Shown here: positions 1 to 8,664 of the stretch, in pieces
How positions within the stretch are numbered: the stretch's first letter is position 1
Layout of the letters: the number at the start of each line of letters is the position of its first letter
DNA from: Salsuginibacillus kocurii DSM 18087
GTDB lineage: Bacteria; Bacillota; Bacilli; Bacillales; Marinococcaceae
NCBI RefSeq assembly: GCF_000377705.1
Contig: NZ_KB898623.1
Location: 62,001 to 126,000, forward strand
Reading direction: 5' to 3'
DNA length: 64,000 nt
Notes under the pieces: generated by a model
What the model was told of the DNA's origin: nothing
The model's input: only the letters and a program-made list of their open reading frames with translations
Databases searched by the model: none
Position numbers and translations under genes: made by a program

Positions 1-908
1 GAACGTGCACGGTTATTTTGTTCTTGCTCCTCAGCTGTTGGAACAATTGGTTTTTTGCTGACTAGTGCAAACTCAGGTTGATACTCCTCAGGGATAACAG
101 GCAGGCCGCGCGGCAAATCTGGAAGGGAACTTTTCTGTTTAAAGAATTGTTTTGCAATGCGGTCCTCTAAAGAATGAAAGGAGATGACACAAATCCGGCC
201 CTCTTTATTTAATAGTTGTGATGCTTGCTCAAGTGCTTCTTCAAATGCTTTCAACTCATCATTAACGCCAATACGTATAGCTTGAAAGGTTTTTTTAGCG
301 GGGTGTCCGCCGGTTCGCCTGGCTGCTGCTGGAATAGCCGATTTAATGACCTCAGCAAGCTCGGTAGTTGTTTTAATAGGTTTTTCTTCTCTATTTCTTT
401 CGATCTTGCGCGCAATTTGCTTGGCAAATTTCTCTTCCCCGTAGCGATGAATTAACCAAGCAAGATCAGCAAACGACCACTCATTAATGACTTGAAATGC
501 TGTCCGTGTCTGGTTGCGGTTCATCCTCATATCTAAGGGTGCCTCATGCCAATAACTAAATCCCCGTTCTCCTTCATCAAATTGGTGAGAGGAGACACCA
601 AGGTCAAACACAACTCCATCTACAGCGTCTATGCCTTGTTTGTGCAAAGCCGCTTTTAACCCTCTAAAGTTTTCTTCAATAATAATAAGTTGATTTTCAT
701 AGGCAGCTAATCGCTTCTTTGCTGCTTTTACAGCCTCTTCATCTTGGTCGAAAGCAAAGACTCGGCCTTTTTCATTTAAATGCTTCAATATTTCTTCAGT
801 ATGACCGCCGCCGCCCAACGTACAATCTACATACGTTCCTGAAGGGTTAATTTGTAAACCTTCAACCGTTTCATGGAGCAGGACAGTTTCATGTTGAAAC
901 GCCTTCAA
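1..908 (-). CDS. rsmH: RsmH (MraW), 16S rRNA m4C1402 methyltransferase, 3' end cut by window edge
   Basis: This SAM-dependent enzyme N4-methylates C1402 of 16S rRNA in the ribosomal P site. The translation shows the glycine-rich SAM motif [10 protein letters not shown] near residue 28, FDLGVSS, the APLDMRMN motif, [17 protein letters not shown] and [10 protein letters not shown], all typical of the family. The start is TTG at 908, eight bases after an AGGAGGT ribosome site; the nearby ATG is out of frame. About 302 codons are visible, ending in NNRAR, so only some ten C-terminal residues lie outside the window. It follows mraZ by 19 bp, the usual start of the division and cell wall cluster. 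Confidence 0.97.
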   Translation of the reverse strand, partial: MKAFQHETVLLHETVEGLQINPSGTYVDCTLGGGGHTEEILKHLNEKGRVFAFDQDEEAVKAAKKRLAAYENQLIIIEENFRGLKAALHKQGIDAVDGVVFDLGVSSHQFDEGERGFSYWHEAPLDMRMNRNQTRTAFQVINEWSFADLAWLIHRYGEEKFAKQIARKIERNREEKPIKTTTELAEVIKSAIPAAARRTGGHPAKKTFQAIRIGVNDELKAFEEALEQASQLLNKEGRICVISFHSLEDRIAKQFFKQKSSLPDLPRGLPVIPEEYQPEFALVSKKPIVPTAEEQEQNNRAR

Positions 909-927
909 ACGTTCCACCTCCTGCGTT

Positions 928-1359
928 CTATAAATCAAGATCAGCCATGTTTTCTGCTAGCTCACTAAACGACATTTCCGCTTCGTCGACATAAGCTTCC
1001 CATTTGCTAGCAGACCAAATTTCAACGCGAGTCGAAACACCAACGATTACACATTCTCCTGATAACTCAGCATAGGTGCGAAGCGATGCCGGGATTGGGA
1101 CACGGCCTTGCTTGTCCGGTTTCACTTCGGCCGCTCCGGAAAACAAAAAGCGAGAGAATGCCCGTGCATCTTTTCTAGTTAAAGGTAATTGCTTCACTTT
1201 CTGTTCCAATGTCTTCCATTCTTCATACGGGTAGACAAATAAACAATGGTCCATCCCTCTTGTAATTACAAAAGGAGCACCTAAGCCATCACGGAATTTG
1301 GCAGGGAGGATGAGGCGTCCCTTATCATCGATTTGGTGATTAAACTCGCCGATAAACAT
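928..1359 (-). CDS. mraZ: MraZ, transcriptional regulator of the dcw cluster
   Basis: MraZ is a nucleoid-associated repressor of its own operon, built from two SpoVT/AbrB-like half domains. Both are visible, [13 protein letters not shown] near residue 10 and [13 protein letters not shown] near residue 85. Starting at the ATG at 1359 gives 143 residues, the normal family length, with an AAAGGTGGAG ribosome site upstream. A longer in-frame start at 1422 would run the gene through its own operator repeats and is rejected. It is the first gene of the mraZ-rsmH unit, and a row of GTGG repeats precedes it. Confidence 0.96.
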   Translation of the reverse strand: MFIGEFNHQIDDKGRLILPAKFRDGLGAPFVITRGMDHCLFVYPYEEWKTLEQKVKQLPLTRKDARAFSRFLFSGAAEVKPDKQGRVPIPASLRTYAELSGECVIVGVSTRVEIWSASKWEAYVDEAEMSFSELAENMADLDL

Positions 1360-1398
1360 AGCTTCTCCACCTTTACTCCACCCTATGTGTATAACGTA

Positions 1399-1422
1399 CC
1401 ACAATCCACCACCTGTTACCAC
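1399..1422 (-). promoter_or_regulatory. Likely MraZ operator: three GTGG repeats with 10-bp period
   Basis: Read on the minus strand, the repeats are GTGGTAACAG, GTGGTGGATT and GTGGTACGTT, so GTGG begins exactly every 10 bp. MraZ of other bacteria binds short G-rich repeats spaced one helical turn apart ahead of mraZ. Two further GTGG words at 1378 and 1367 are off this register, and the last belongs to the ribosome site. The match is by spacing and position only. Confidence 0.7.
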
Positions 1423-1602
1423 TTCAAATTATAAATTTAATTTTAAAAAATGATTTCAATATCAGAGAAAAGCCCAGCCTTCTTTACTAACGTTTGTTAA
1501 AACATGAACTTTATTAACATTTATTTTCGGTCTCTTTAAATGTCGGTTTGCTAACTACCTATTAATACAGCTTTCACCCTTTCTCCTATATCTCTCGCAA
1601 AT

Positions 1603-1636
1603 ACGAAAAGCTGCCCCGGGTAGGACAGCTTTTCGT
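1603..1636 (-). terminator. Hairpin downstream of bshC
   Basis: Perfect 11-bp arms ACGAAAAGCTG and CAGCTTTTCGT surround a 12-nt loop. It lies 37 bp past the bshC stop. The T-tract is short and the arms are symmetric, so it could end transcripts from either side. Confidence 0.6.
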
Positions 1637-1673
1637 GATTACTATTAAATTGTTTTATGGAAAACGCTCACTC

Positions 1674-3293
1674 TTATAAATAAACGACCTTTTTCCCTTT
1701 ACCGAGCGTAGAGACATTGTTTATAAATCGGTTAAGATCATCATCTCCATTATGGTTCAACCAACACATGACGTTAAACAGCCGTTCTTGCGTACCTCCA
1801 AGGGGAAAGAGATGATTTTTTGCCATACGGAGATTCTTTAAGCGAGTATATAAGCGTTCGGTCTGAAGCTCATTTAACCGCAACCCGAGACTAGTGACTT
1901 CCTTCACGATCTGGCCTCTTTTCTGCTTGACGTATGTTTCTTGCCCGTCCGCCGTTTCATGGATCAACTGAAAAAGTTGGTCTAAGGATGGCAATATTTC
2001 TGATAGCGCTTTGCCGGCTTCCTTCTCACCATCTATTGGCGTTGCCTGCTTTTTTACACCTTGCAAATAGTGATCCACTTCTTCTGCAGTAAGCTCCTCC
2101 AGTTTTAAGTGTTCATTCCGAAGGGTTTTAGCTGTTTTTCTGTCTACTAGCTGCAGAAACAAACGTGGCACCACCGGCGGCACATGATAACCAAACTTAT
2201 GAAACAAAGGAGCTACCATTGACCAATAATGGATTTCGCCAGGGCCGGCTACAAAGGACAACACAGGAAAAAGGTGTTCTTGCATCAAAGGTCTGGTAAA
2301 GACATTTGTACTAAAACGAGCGGGATCATCTGCAGCCATGGCACTCCATTCTCCCACAGCTGCTCGCCCTTCTCCATTGCTTAGCTTCAATTCCCCACTA
2401 TCCATTTGTAAAAGCGGCCATCTTCGTTTCTCTTTAACGACAAATAAATGAGTATGGTCTTTAGAAATATCCAATGGAACTTGATAGCCATCGGCAAGTA
2501 AATTTTGTTTCCCGGTATCAAAAGCATGCTGAAGATCATCTAACTTCTCTATCATCTCTTTAAACATATCGCCTTCAAGCGCCCGCAGGTTTGAATCATA
2601 AGCATCCACTAAGACCAGTCCCTGGTCTTTAAACAAGAAAGAAAGAACTTCCGCAAAATAATCACTCATCGTGTGAGCGCGACTTGCTAACGTGAGCAAC
2701 GTGTCTAGTAATGGCTTCGTATGTTCCGTTTCCTGTAAAGTTGAAAAAACCTGAACTAAAAAATCTTCCAACGCATCTTTATCTAAAGCTTGCTCAGATA
2801 GAGGCGAGCGCTTCAACTGCCTCCCTTGGTATGTTTGTTTCTGTGTTACTTCATGTTTAGGAAGGAAGACGTGGTGAACTTCTTCAAAGTCGTGATCTTC
2901 CCCAGCCACCCAAAATAGCGGAATCACAGGTACACCCAGCTGTTTCTCCTGCTCTTTGGCCAGAATAAGAGCAGTGACAGCTTTAGCTATCGTGTATAGC
3001 GGCCCGGTTAGTAAACCAGGTTGTTGGCCAGTAACAACAAACACACTGTTTTCGTCTTTTACTTTCTCTATCATCTCTAATGCGTTTTCTGAATATAAGA
3101 AGCGTTCTTGATATCTTTTTAAGATGTAATAGAGCTTTTCCCGTTCAAAAACTCTGCCGTTAAGCTCTTCCAACCTTTTGTCCTCCGCACCAAAGGGAGG
3201 ATAATCAAAGTACGTTAGAGCTTTCTTATTTCCATTTATGTAGTCCCCACTAAAACCAGATAGTGTCGGAGGGGATTCATCTGTTACCTTCAT
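1674..3293 (-). CDS. bshC: BshC, bacillithiol biosynthesis cysteine-adding enzyme
   Basis: BshC joins cysteine to glucosaminyl-malate in the last step of bacillithiol synthesis, the low-molecular-weight thiol of Bacilli. The sequence carries FVVTGQQPGLLTGPLYTIAK, GVPVIPLFWVAGEDHDFEEV and RFSTNVFTRPLMQE, which are the strongest family signatures. The ATG at 3293 gives 539 residues, the normal length, and sits nine bases after AGGGGG. The open frame extends 11 codons further to a TTG at 3326, which I consider less likely. It follows a DUF3397 membrane protein gene and precedes mraZ, as in other Bacillaceae. Confidence 0.96.
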   Translation of the reverse strand: MKVTDESPPTLSGFSGDYINGNKKALTYFDYPPFGAEDKRLEELNGRVFEREKLYYILKRYQERFLYSENALEMIEKVKDENSVFVVTGQQPGLLTGPLYTIAKAVTALILAKEQEKQLGVPVIPLFWVAGEDHDFEEVHHVFLPKHEVTQKQTYQGRQLKRSPLSEQALDKDALEDFLVQVFSTLQETEHTKPLLDTLLTLASRAHTMSDYFAEVLSFLFKDQGLVLVDAYDSNLRALEGDMFKEMIEKLDDLQHAFDTGKQNLLADGYQVPLDISKDHTHLFVVKEKRRWPLLQMDSGELKLSNGEGRAAVGEWSAMAADDPARFSTNVFTRPLMQEHLFPVLSFVAGPGEIHYWSMVAPLFHKFGYHVPPVVPRLFLQLVDRKTAKTLRNEHLKLEELTAEEVDHYLQGVKKQATPIDGEKEAGKALSEILPSLDQLFQLIHETADGQETYVKQKRGQIVKEVTSLGLRLNELQTERLYTRLKNLRMAKNHLFPLGGTQERLFNVMCWLNHNGDDDLNRFINNVSTLGKGKKVVYL

Positions 3294-3377
3294 GAACTGG
3301 TGCCCCCTAATCCATTCTGCAAGCAATTACCTTCAGGATATCATGACGAAAACTGTTATTCTAAAAAAAAGAATCGA

Positions 3378-3779
3378 TTAAATATAGACATAATTCATCC
3401 AATAATACCCCAACCCTACAAAAGAAAGTAGCACATAAGCTGAAAAGAACAAAAGAAACTGAAAACGCCAAACTCCCATTAGCATATGACGAAGAGAGAT
3501 TTCTTCATACTTTTTCCAATGAACCCATGTGAACAGGCTCGCCACAACCAATAAGAGCAGCACAAAAAGCCATAACAGTGAATAATTCCATATAGCACTC
3601 ACCAAAACATAAACAGCACCCATAAAAAAGATGGTAGAACCATCAGCAGCATGGAGGAGCGCTCGTTTTTTCTGTTTATGTATTTTGACAGATATAATAT
3701 ATATAAAATAAAACAGTAAAAGCGGTACTGTTAGCAAAGTAGCTAATATAAACGCGACTGCCTCGCCCAATCTTAACAC
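3378..3779 (-). CDS. DUF3397-like integral membrane protein
   Basis: About 130 residues with four predicted membrane spans (roughly 8-30, 50-65, 68-85 and 105-125), separated by short basic loops such as KIHKQKKR. It resembles the DUF3397 proteins commonly encoded just upstream of bshC in Bacillaceae; no function is known. The start is uncertain: GTG at 3779 nearly touches a GGGGGG ribosome site, and an in-frame TTG at 3770 has better spacing. It probably shares a transcript with bshC, 84 bp downstream. Confidence 0.7.
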   Translation of the reverse strand: MLRLGEAVAFILATLLTVPLLLFYFIYIISVKIHKQKKRALLHAADGSTIFFMGAVYVLVSAIWNYSLLWLFVLLLLVVASLFTWVHWKKYEEISLRHMLMGVWRFQFLLFFSAYVLLSFVGLGYYWMNYVYI

Positions 3780-3959
3780 ACCCCCCGGTGTTAGTTTGGT
3801 AGATGTAGCTCTTAGATTTTAGCATAGTTAGAAAAGCATGCCCATGGAGTGTTGGCATTTAAAAGATTTTTACTATTCAAAATTTAATTACACCCCATAC
3901 AAACGCTTTCATATGTAGTAAAATAAAATTGACTCGCACTTCTACTAGGAGGGGTTACA

Positions 3960-4439
3960 TTGACTACTTCAAACGTTGAGCGCTTGCTCATCAATTACAA
4001 AACACTTGAAGATTTTACAAACTTCAAAGAGTACGGCATTCAAGAACTTTCGATGAAAGAAGAACTTGAAGAAAACATTATTGAAAACGACAGTGAATCT
4101 CCTTTTTACGGAATATATTATGGCAACCGCCTGGTCGCACGTATGTGTTTATACCGCATTCGCGCAAAATATGATCATTATTTTGAGCCTCCACAAGATT
4201 ACCTTGAACTATGGAAACTTGAAGTGTTGCAACCATACCGGGGCCAAGGCTTCGGCGAAGAACTCGTCAATTATGCAAAATCATTCGGTCTCCCGGTAAA
4301 AACAAACGCCAGGCAACGCTCTGATGATTTTTGGCATAAAATGGATTTTGAAGCCGTCACCTATGTTCCCGAACGAGACCGCGGTGAAAATCCATACGTT
4401 TGGTACCCGGAGGGCGTCAAAGAACAAGAACAGGACTAG
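3960..4439 (+). CDS. ylbP: YlbP, GNAT-family N-acetyltransferase
   Basis: A 159-residue protein close to B. subtilis YlbP. Recognisable stretches include VERLLINYKTLEDF at the start, DYLELWKLEVLQPYRGQGFG in the acetyl-CoA-binding region near residue 80, and FWHKMDF. The substrate is not known. The start is TTG after AGGAGGGG. It stands alone on the plus strand and is closed by a strong hairpin. In B. subtilis it also lies between ylbO and the bshC side of the cluster, which supports the name. Confidence 0.9.
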   Translation: MTTSNVERLLINYKTLEDFTNFKEYGIQELSMKEELEENIIENDSESPFYGIYYGNRLVARMCLYRIRAKYDHYFEPPQDYLELWKLEVLQPYRGQGFGEELVNYAKSFGLPVKTNARQRSDDFWHKMDFEAVTYVPERDRGENPYVWYPEGVKEQEQD

Positions 4440-4468
4440 CTGTCAACGAGTTGCTTTTGCGTACAACC

Positions 4469-4500
4469 AAAAGAGGCTGCCGATCCCGGCAGCCTCTTTT
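4469..4500. terminator. Bidirectional rho-independent terminator between ylbP and ylbO
   Basis: Arms AAAAGAGGCTGCCG and CGGCAGCCTCTTTT pair perfectly over 14 bp with a 4-nt loop. The A/T ends give a T-tract in both directions, so one hairpin can serve the convergent ylbP and ylbO genes. Confidence 0.85.
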
Positions 4501-4564
4501 CAATTTCCCGCGGATGAAAACGGTGTTGTCTTTGCTCAAAGCCTAGAAGCAGCTAGTAGCATGC

Positions 4565-5020
4565 TTATTTCGCTTCCATCGATTCTCCGACAGTAACGCG
4601 AACGATTTCTTCCCGCAACTTTTCATATTTGTCCTTCCAAAGGTCCCGCTCATTCAGCATTTCCTCGTACTCGTTCGCCGACACCCACTTCGTTTCATCA
4701 ACTGGTTGAGAGGATTTTTCTACTTCCCATTCTTTCCATTTCTTTAAATGTGCAATTGCGTCTTCAAGCATGTTCATACGTTCAGAGTTAAGTGTATCCT
4801 CTGCCTCTTTCCCACTTTCCTCCACGTTCTCTACTGTTGATTGCAATTGCTTCCTAACTACTGCGTTCCACCGATAACCACAGGCAGCAGCTGTCCTTTC
4901 TAGCTCAAGCCCTGCTTGTTTAAACGCATCTAACTGAGTTTTTCCTTGATCAATGTACGTCGTAACTATTTTCGCAAGAATTTGATCTTCTTTTTTTGAC
5001 CACGCATCCTGACGCATCAT
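4565..5020 (-). CDS. ylbO: YlbO/RsfA-type Myb-like sporulation regulator
   Basis: The N-terminal part, RQDAWSKKEDQILAKIVTTY followed by GKTQLDAF and CGYRWNAVVRK, is the Myb-like DNA-binding module of the RsfA/YlbO family of compartment-specific sporulation regulators; YlbO of B. subtilis is also called GerR. The C-terminal half is acidic and probably coiled coil. The start is an ATG-ATG pair at 5020 after AAAGGA. The name YlbO rather than RsfA rests on position between rpmF and ylbP. Confidence 0.82.
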   Translation of the reverse strand: MMRQDAWSKKEDQILAKIVTTYIDQGKTQLDAFKQAGLELERTAAACGYRWNAVVRKQLQSTVENVEESGKEAEDTLNSERMNMLEDAIAHLKKWKEWEVEKSSQPVDETKWVSANEYEEMLNERDLWKDKYEKLREEIVRVTVGESMEAK

Positions 5021-5095
5021 TACTCATTCCTTTCAAATGATGAGTTAACTCAGGATATGCTTACATTCTTGGAGATAGAATACCCTTTATCTCAT

Positions 5096-5860
5096 TTATA
5101 GTTTTTTCTCTATGAAGCGCTGAACGGCTTTTTCATGTGCCGGAAGTGCCCATAGGCGTGCACATTCTGCAATTTCTTCAGCCATTTGCCTTCGCAACTC
5201 TTCTTTATTTACGGTTCGCAATGCCATCGCCTTGTAAGCTTTGCACACGTCAGGCGGAGAAGCTAACACTTCCTCTATCTCTTGCTGACAATGTTCTATC
5301 AGTGCGTCACCTGCTAGTATGTGATCAACAAAACCCATTTCTTTGGCAGCATGAGCAGAGTAAATAGCACTGGACGTTAGCATCGAAAAAGCCTTGGACC
5401 GGTCAATTCGCGTAAAAAGAAGGGTGCCTCCGCCCCACCCCGTTGTAATAGCGAGACCTCCTTGTACAAATCCTATTTTTGCCTGAGGAGTACTAAATCT
5501 ATAATCACAAGCTGTAGCTAGTTCACACCCTCCTCCTATTGCTGTGCCATTAAGCAAGGCTACTGTAGGCTTCGGAAAGAAATATAACTTATCCAATACG
5601 CGATTCATTCTCTCTAACATCTCTTTCGCTTCGACTTCAGTTTTTAAGTTATGAAATACAGATAAATCTCCACCCGAGCAAAAAGCAGCATCTCCACTCC
5701 CTTTTACAATCACAGCGCGAACATTCGGATCTGACTCAGCCCGGCCTAAACATTCCATTAATTCAGTCATCACTTCATAATTCACTGCATTTCGTTTATC
5801 AGGACGATTAATTGTAATCCAGGCGTCCTTTTGCTCCACTTGATATGTAACCGTTCTCAA
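5096..5860 (-). CDS. Enoyl-CoA hydratase/isomerase family protein
   Basis: A crotonase-fold enzyme of 254 residues acting on an unknown acyl-CoA. The oxyanion-hole segments are clear: AAFCSGGDLSVF near residue 60 and GTAIGGGCELATACDYRF near residue 105. Next comes GFVQGGLAITTGWGGGTLL, where classical hydratases carry a catalytic glutamate; I see no Glu exactly there, so the reaction may differ from simple hydration. The start is TTG at 5860 after AAGGAG. It sits between ylbO and rpmF, an insertion relative to B. subtilis. Confidence 0.85.
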   Translation of the reverse strand: MRTVTYQVEQKDAWITINRPDKRNAVNYEVMTELMECLGRAESDPNVRAVIVKGSGDAAFCSGGDLSVFHNLKTEVEAKEMLERMNRVLDKLYFFPKPTVALLNGTAIGGGCELATACDYRFSTPQAKIGFVQGGLAITTGWGGGTLLFTRIDRSKAFSMLTSSAIYSAHAAKEMGFVDHILAGDALIEHCQQEIEEVLASPPDVCKAYKAMALRTVNKEELRRQMAEEIAECARLWALPAHEKAVQRFIEKKL

Positions 5861-5920
5861 AAAACCATCTCCTTATTTTAGTCTACTATAATATCAACAA
5901 TTAAAAATCAAAATCAACAC

Positions 5921-5951
5921 AAAAAACCTTCCCTCATTAGCCGGGAAGGTT
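5921..5951 (-). terminator. Rho-independent terminator of ylbN-rpmF
   Basis: On the minus strand AACCTTCCC pairs with GGGAAGGTT around a 9-nt loop and runs into a T-tract. It starts 14 bp past the rpmF stop and separates the ribosomal operon from the enoyl-CoA hydratase gene. Confidence 0.9.
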
Positions 5952-5964
5952 CTGTCCTTTAGTC

Positions 5965-6135
5965 TTACGCTTTAACATCTTGCCCTTTGTAAGAACCGCA
6001 GGAGCTGCATACACGGTGAGTACGCTTCATTTCACCGCATTCCGGGCATTCAACCATGCCTGGAATTGAAAGCTTTTTGTGGGTACGACGTTGTCTCTTC
6101 TTTGTCTTGGATGTGCGTCTGACTGGTACAGCCAT
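5965..6135 (-). CDS. rpmF: 50S ribosomal protein L32
   Basis: A 56-residue protein beginning [20 protein letters not shown], the L32 signature, and carrying the zinc ribbon CPEC and CSSC. All four cysteines are present, so this is the zinc-binding form. The ATG at 6135 follows a strong AAAGGAGGTGG site; the longer in-frame ORF upstream overlaps ylbN and is not used. It is co-transcribed with ylbN, 46 bp upstream. Confidence 0.98.
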   Translation of the reverse strand: MAVPVRRTSKTKKRQRRTHKKLSIPGMVECPECGEMKRTHRVCSSCGSYKGQDVKA

Positions 6136-6181
6136 CAGTCCCACCTCCTTTTCGTATTCATGAAGTCGGCTTATGCCACAT

Positions 6182-6715
6182 TCAATCTTCTTTTTCAAAA
6201 AACTTGGCAAGGTCAGCGAGGCGGGGATCTACCTTTTGATCCTGTTCCTGCTCGCGGCGGTGTTTCAATTCATCTTCTGTAACGACTTCCCAAAACTCTC
6301 CTTGCTGCGGTGCTTCTCCATCTGCCGAATCTCCAATCACCTGGATTGGAAGCTCCAACAAGACATGTTCTTTGATGTAGGGAGATAAGTTAATAATACC
6401 CTGCTCAGGTTCATGCAACGAATCATCTTCTTCACTCACCGGTTTTCCATCTAATTGAAAGCGTTCCACAGCTTGAATATCAAATGGAACTTCGACGTCT
6501 GCCAATGTTCGCGAACACGGAAGAGTCATTACTCCTTTGATGTTTAATGTAAACTCCGCTCGCTCTGACGAAATCTCACCATTACCCGTTACTTTAATGG
6601 GAGATATAGCTCGAAGCTCTTTATCAGTTTCAACAAGGTCCTGTCCATCGATTGAGTCATCAATCGTTACACCTGTGCGCTGGTTTGCCAATAATTGTTG
6701 AATGGTCCATCTCAT
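6182..6715 (-). CDS. ylbN: YlbN, DUF177/YceD-family protein
   Basis: This family is almost always encoded directly before rpmF and has been linked to 23S rRNA accumulation. The 177-residue protein shows the N-terminal [10 protein letters not shown], the central [16 protein letters not shown] region and the conserved C-terminal [11 protein letters not shown]. The protein is acidic and cytoplasmic. The ATG at 6715 follows GAGGTGAT. A strong promoter lies just upstream. Confidence 0.93.
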   Translation of the reverse strand: MRWTIQQLLANQRTGVTIDDSIDGQDLVETDKELRAISPIKVTGNGEISSERAEFTLNIKGVMTLPCSRTLADVEVPFDIQAVERFQLDGKPVSEEDDSLHEPEQGIINLSPYIKEHVLLELPIQVIGDSADGEAPQQGEFWEVVTEDELKHRREQEQDQKVDPRLADLAKFFEKED

Positions 6716-6743
6716 TGATGATCACCTCAAAGCAACAAAACTC

Positions 6744-6773
6744 ATTATAGATGTTTATTCCTTAGTTTGTCAA
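6744..6773 (-). promoter_or_regulatory. Sigma-A type promoter of ylbN-rpmF
   Basis: On the minus strand TTGACA is followed after 18 bp by TATAAT, ending 29 bp before the ylbN start codon. Both hexamers are perfect matches to consensus, fitting a ribosomal protein operon. Confidence 0.85.
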
Positions 6774-6968
6774 CGTTTTTTCTTTACATTATACTCATTA
6801 GTAGCGGGGCTTTTATATCCTAACATGCGGAAAGAATTTTGAACAGATTTTTAACATTAATAATGTGGTTTTCTTACGTAGTAACCACAATTTAGTCTTT
6901 GTAAACTTTATCTCTTCTATCCCTTTCACTTTTACATTCAACCCTTAGGAGGAAGGAACGATCGACGT

Positions 6969-8198
6969 ATGCACGTGACCGGCGTTATTGTTGAATACAA
7001 TCCACTTCATAATGGTCATGCTTATCACTTACAACAAGCAAGAAAGCAAAGCGGTGCAGATATAGTAGCCGCTGTTATGAGTGGTTATTTTTTACAACGG
7101 GGAGAACCTGCTCTTCTTCCCAGGCGAACACGGGTGAAAATGGCTCTTCGCGCAGGCGCTGATCTTGTCATTGAGCTCCCCTATTTATACTCTACTCAGC
7201 ACGCCTCAATTTTTGCACACGGGAGTATCGCTATACTGAAGGAATTGGGCGCCGATTCCATCTGTTTTGGAAGTGAAGCCGGGGACCAGGATTCATTTCA
7301 CCAATTACAAACGTTCATGGCCACTCATAAAAAACAGTATGAAGAACTTATTCAAAACAAGATAAAACTAGGAATGAGCTATCCTCGTGCTTGCTCAGAA
7401 GCTTTCCAGGCACTACTTCCTGCTGAGAGCCTCCCTAGCCTCTCTCAACCAAACAATATTCTCGGCTTCCATTACATGGAAGCTATTACCAGGCTCCAAG
7501 CCAACATTAAACCCTTTACGGTTCAGCGAATTGGGAGCGGCTACCATTCTCTGCACGAAACAAAAGGGATCATGAGCGCCACAGGGATTCGGAATGCCCT
7601 TTCAAACGGCCAATCACTTGTGGACCTCAAACCTTACCTGCCTGCTTCCACTGTTGAAGAGTGGCAACAAGATGAGTTCTTGGTCGACATGAACTGGGAA
7701 CGTTATTTTTCCTATTTACAGTACAAATTATTAACAACAACCCCCGCGGAACTTAGTGCCTGCTATGAAATTGAAGAAGGGATTGAGAATAGGCTGCAAC
7801 AAGCAGCTTTAAACTCAACCACCTTTAACGAATGGATAAATAATGTCAAAACAAAACGCTACACTTGGACGCGCATTCAGCGAATGGCTACTCATTTGCT
7901 CACGGGAGCTAAAAAAGAAGACATGAGGGTTTCACTAACTGATAGCAAGATTGACTCCGCCCGGCTATTAGGGATGAACCAGAAAGGACAAAAATGGCTA
8001 AACGAGCAAAAACATAATCTTCACCTTTCATTATACACCACCCCTAGTAAACAAGACACCACCCAGAGTCGGTTAGATGCAAGAGCAGCTAAAAGTTATT
8101 TCATGGGCTTTCCCAAAGATAAACGGTTACAAGGAATAAAGCATGAATACAGCATGCCCCCGCTTCGTTATGATGAAGAAGCACAACTCTTTAAATAG
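6969..8198 (+). CDS. tmcAL: TmcAL (YlbM), tRNA-Met cytidine acetate ligase
   Basis: TmcAL uses ATP and acetate to make N4-acetylcytidine at the wobble base of elongator tRNA-Met. The nucleotidyltransferase motif NPLHNGH lies at residues 11-17, followed by MSGYFLQRGEPALLPRR and DLVIELPYLYSTQHA, which are diagnostic. Length is 409 residues, close to the family norm. AGGAGGAAGGA lies a little far from the ATG but no better start is visible. It is divergent from ylbN-rpmF and monocistronic. Confidence 0.95.
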   Translation: MHVTGVIVEYNPLHNGHAYHLQQARKQSGADIVAAVMSGYFLQRGEPALLPRRTRVKMALRAGADLVIELPYLYSTQHASIFAHGSIAILKELGADSICFGSEAGDQDSFHQLQTFMATHKKQYEELIQNKIKLGMSYPRACSEAFQALLPAESLPSLSQPNNILGFHYMEAITRLQANIKPFTVQRIGSGYHSLHETKGIMSATGIRNALSNGQSLVDLKPYLPASTVEEWQQDEFLVDMNWERYFSYLQYKLLTTTPAELSACYEIEEGIENRLQQAALNSTTFNEWINNVKTKRYTWTRIQRMATHLLTGAKKEDMRVSLTDSKIDSARLLGMNQKGQKWLNEQKHNLHLSLYTTPSKQDTTQSRLDARAAKSYFMGFPKDKRLQGIKHEYSMPPLRYDEEAQLFK

Positions 8199-8212
8199 CT
8201 CTAACATTGTTG

Positions 8213-8337
8213 AAGGCGTGCAGGCTGCTCCCTCCCCCCATAACAGTCATGTGGGCGACATCAACGTCGTCTTCACTACGTTTGATGTCGCCATATCTGC
8301 TTTGCCGCAAACGCATTAAAAACCACCATAACGCCTT
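8213..8337. repeat. Nested inverted repeats downstream of tmcAL
   Basis: Arms AAGGCGT (8213-8219) and ACGCCTT (8331-8337) enclose a second, perfect 11-bp pair GGCGACATCAA (8254-8264) and TTGATGTCGCC (8282-8292). No coding frame or T-tract goes with them. This could be a structured RNA segment or the remains of a mobile element. Confidence 0.4.
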
Positions 8338-8424
8338 GCACAAAGCTGCTGAAAAACTGCTTATCGCATAAGAAATGGTTTATTTTTTTACTATAACCTG
8401 TTTAAAGGGGTTGATGAGATCTGC

Positions 8425-8525
8425 GCAAGCTCGCTTTCCTTGGAGAAGTCAGCAAGCCGCTTCGAGCGTCGCTCTGCAGGGCCTTGCCCTGACTTCTTTT
8501 CCCCCTGGAGTCTCACTTTCTTCGG
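8425..8525 (-). repeat. Degenerate Bacillaceae intergenic repeat element
   Basis: Read on the minus strand the segment runs GACTCC, GGGGGAAAAG, CCCTGCAGAGCG, then GGAAAGCGAGC. This layout resembles a repeat often seen between genes in Bacillus relatives. Arms AGAAGTCAG (8444-8452) and CTGACTTCT (8489-8497) form a 9-bp stem closing a GC-rich inner part. A 65-codon open frame across it has no ribosome site and is not a gene. Confidence 0.5.
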
Positions 8526-8664
8526 TCTCAACTATTTCTAACAATGTAATTATCGGTGAATGGACTTTTTAGCAGCCTCCGCCTTGTACCTGCGAGAGTT
8601 CCCTTGGAGCGCGTTTCTGTTGTAATCTCGTACCTTTCAGAAAGGTATGTTAAAACAAAAATGG

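Noticed and set aside
8375-8572. 65-codon plus-strand open frame downstream of tmcAL
   Set aside because: It runs through the palindromic repeat, has no ribosome site and no protein-like composition.
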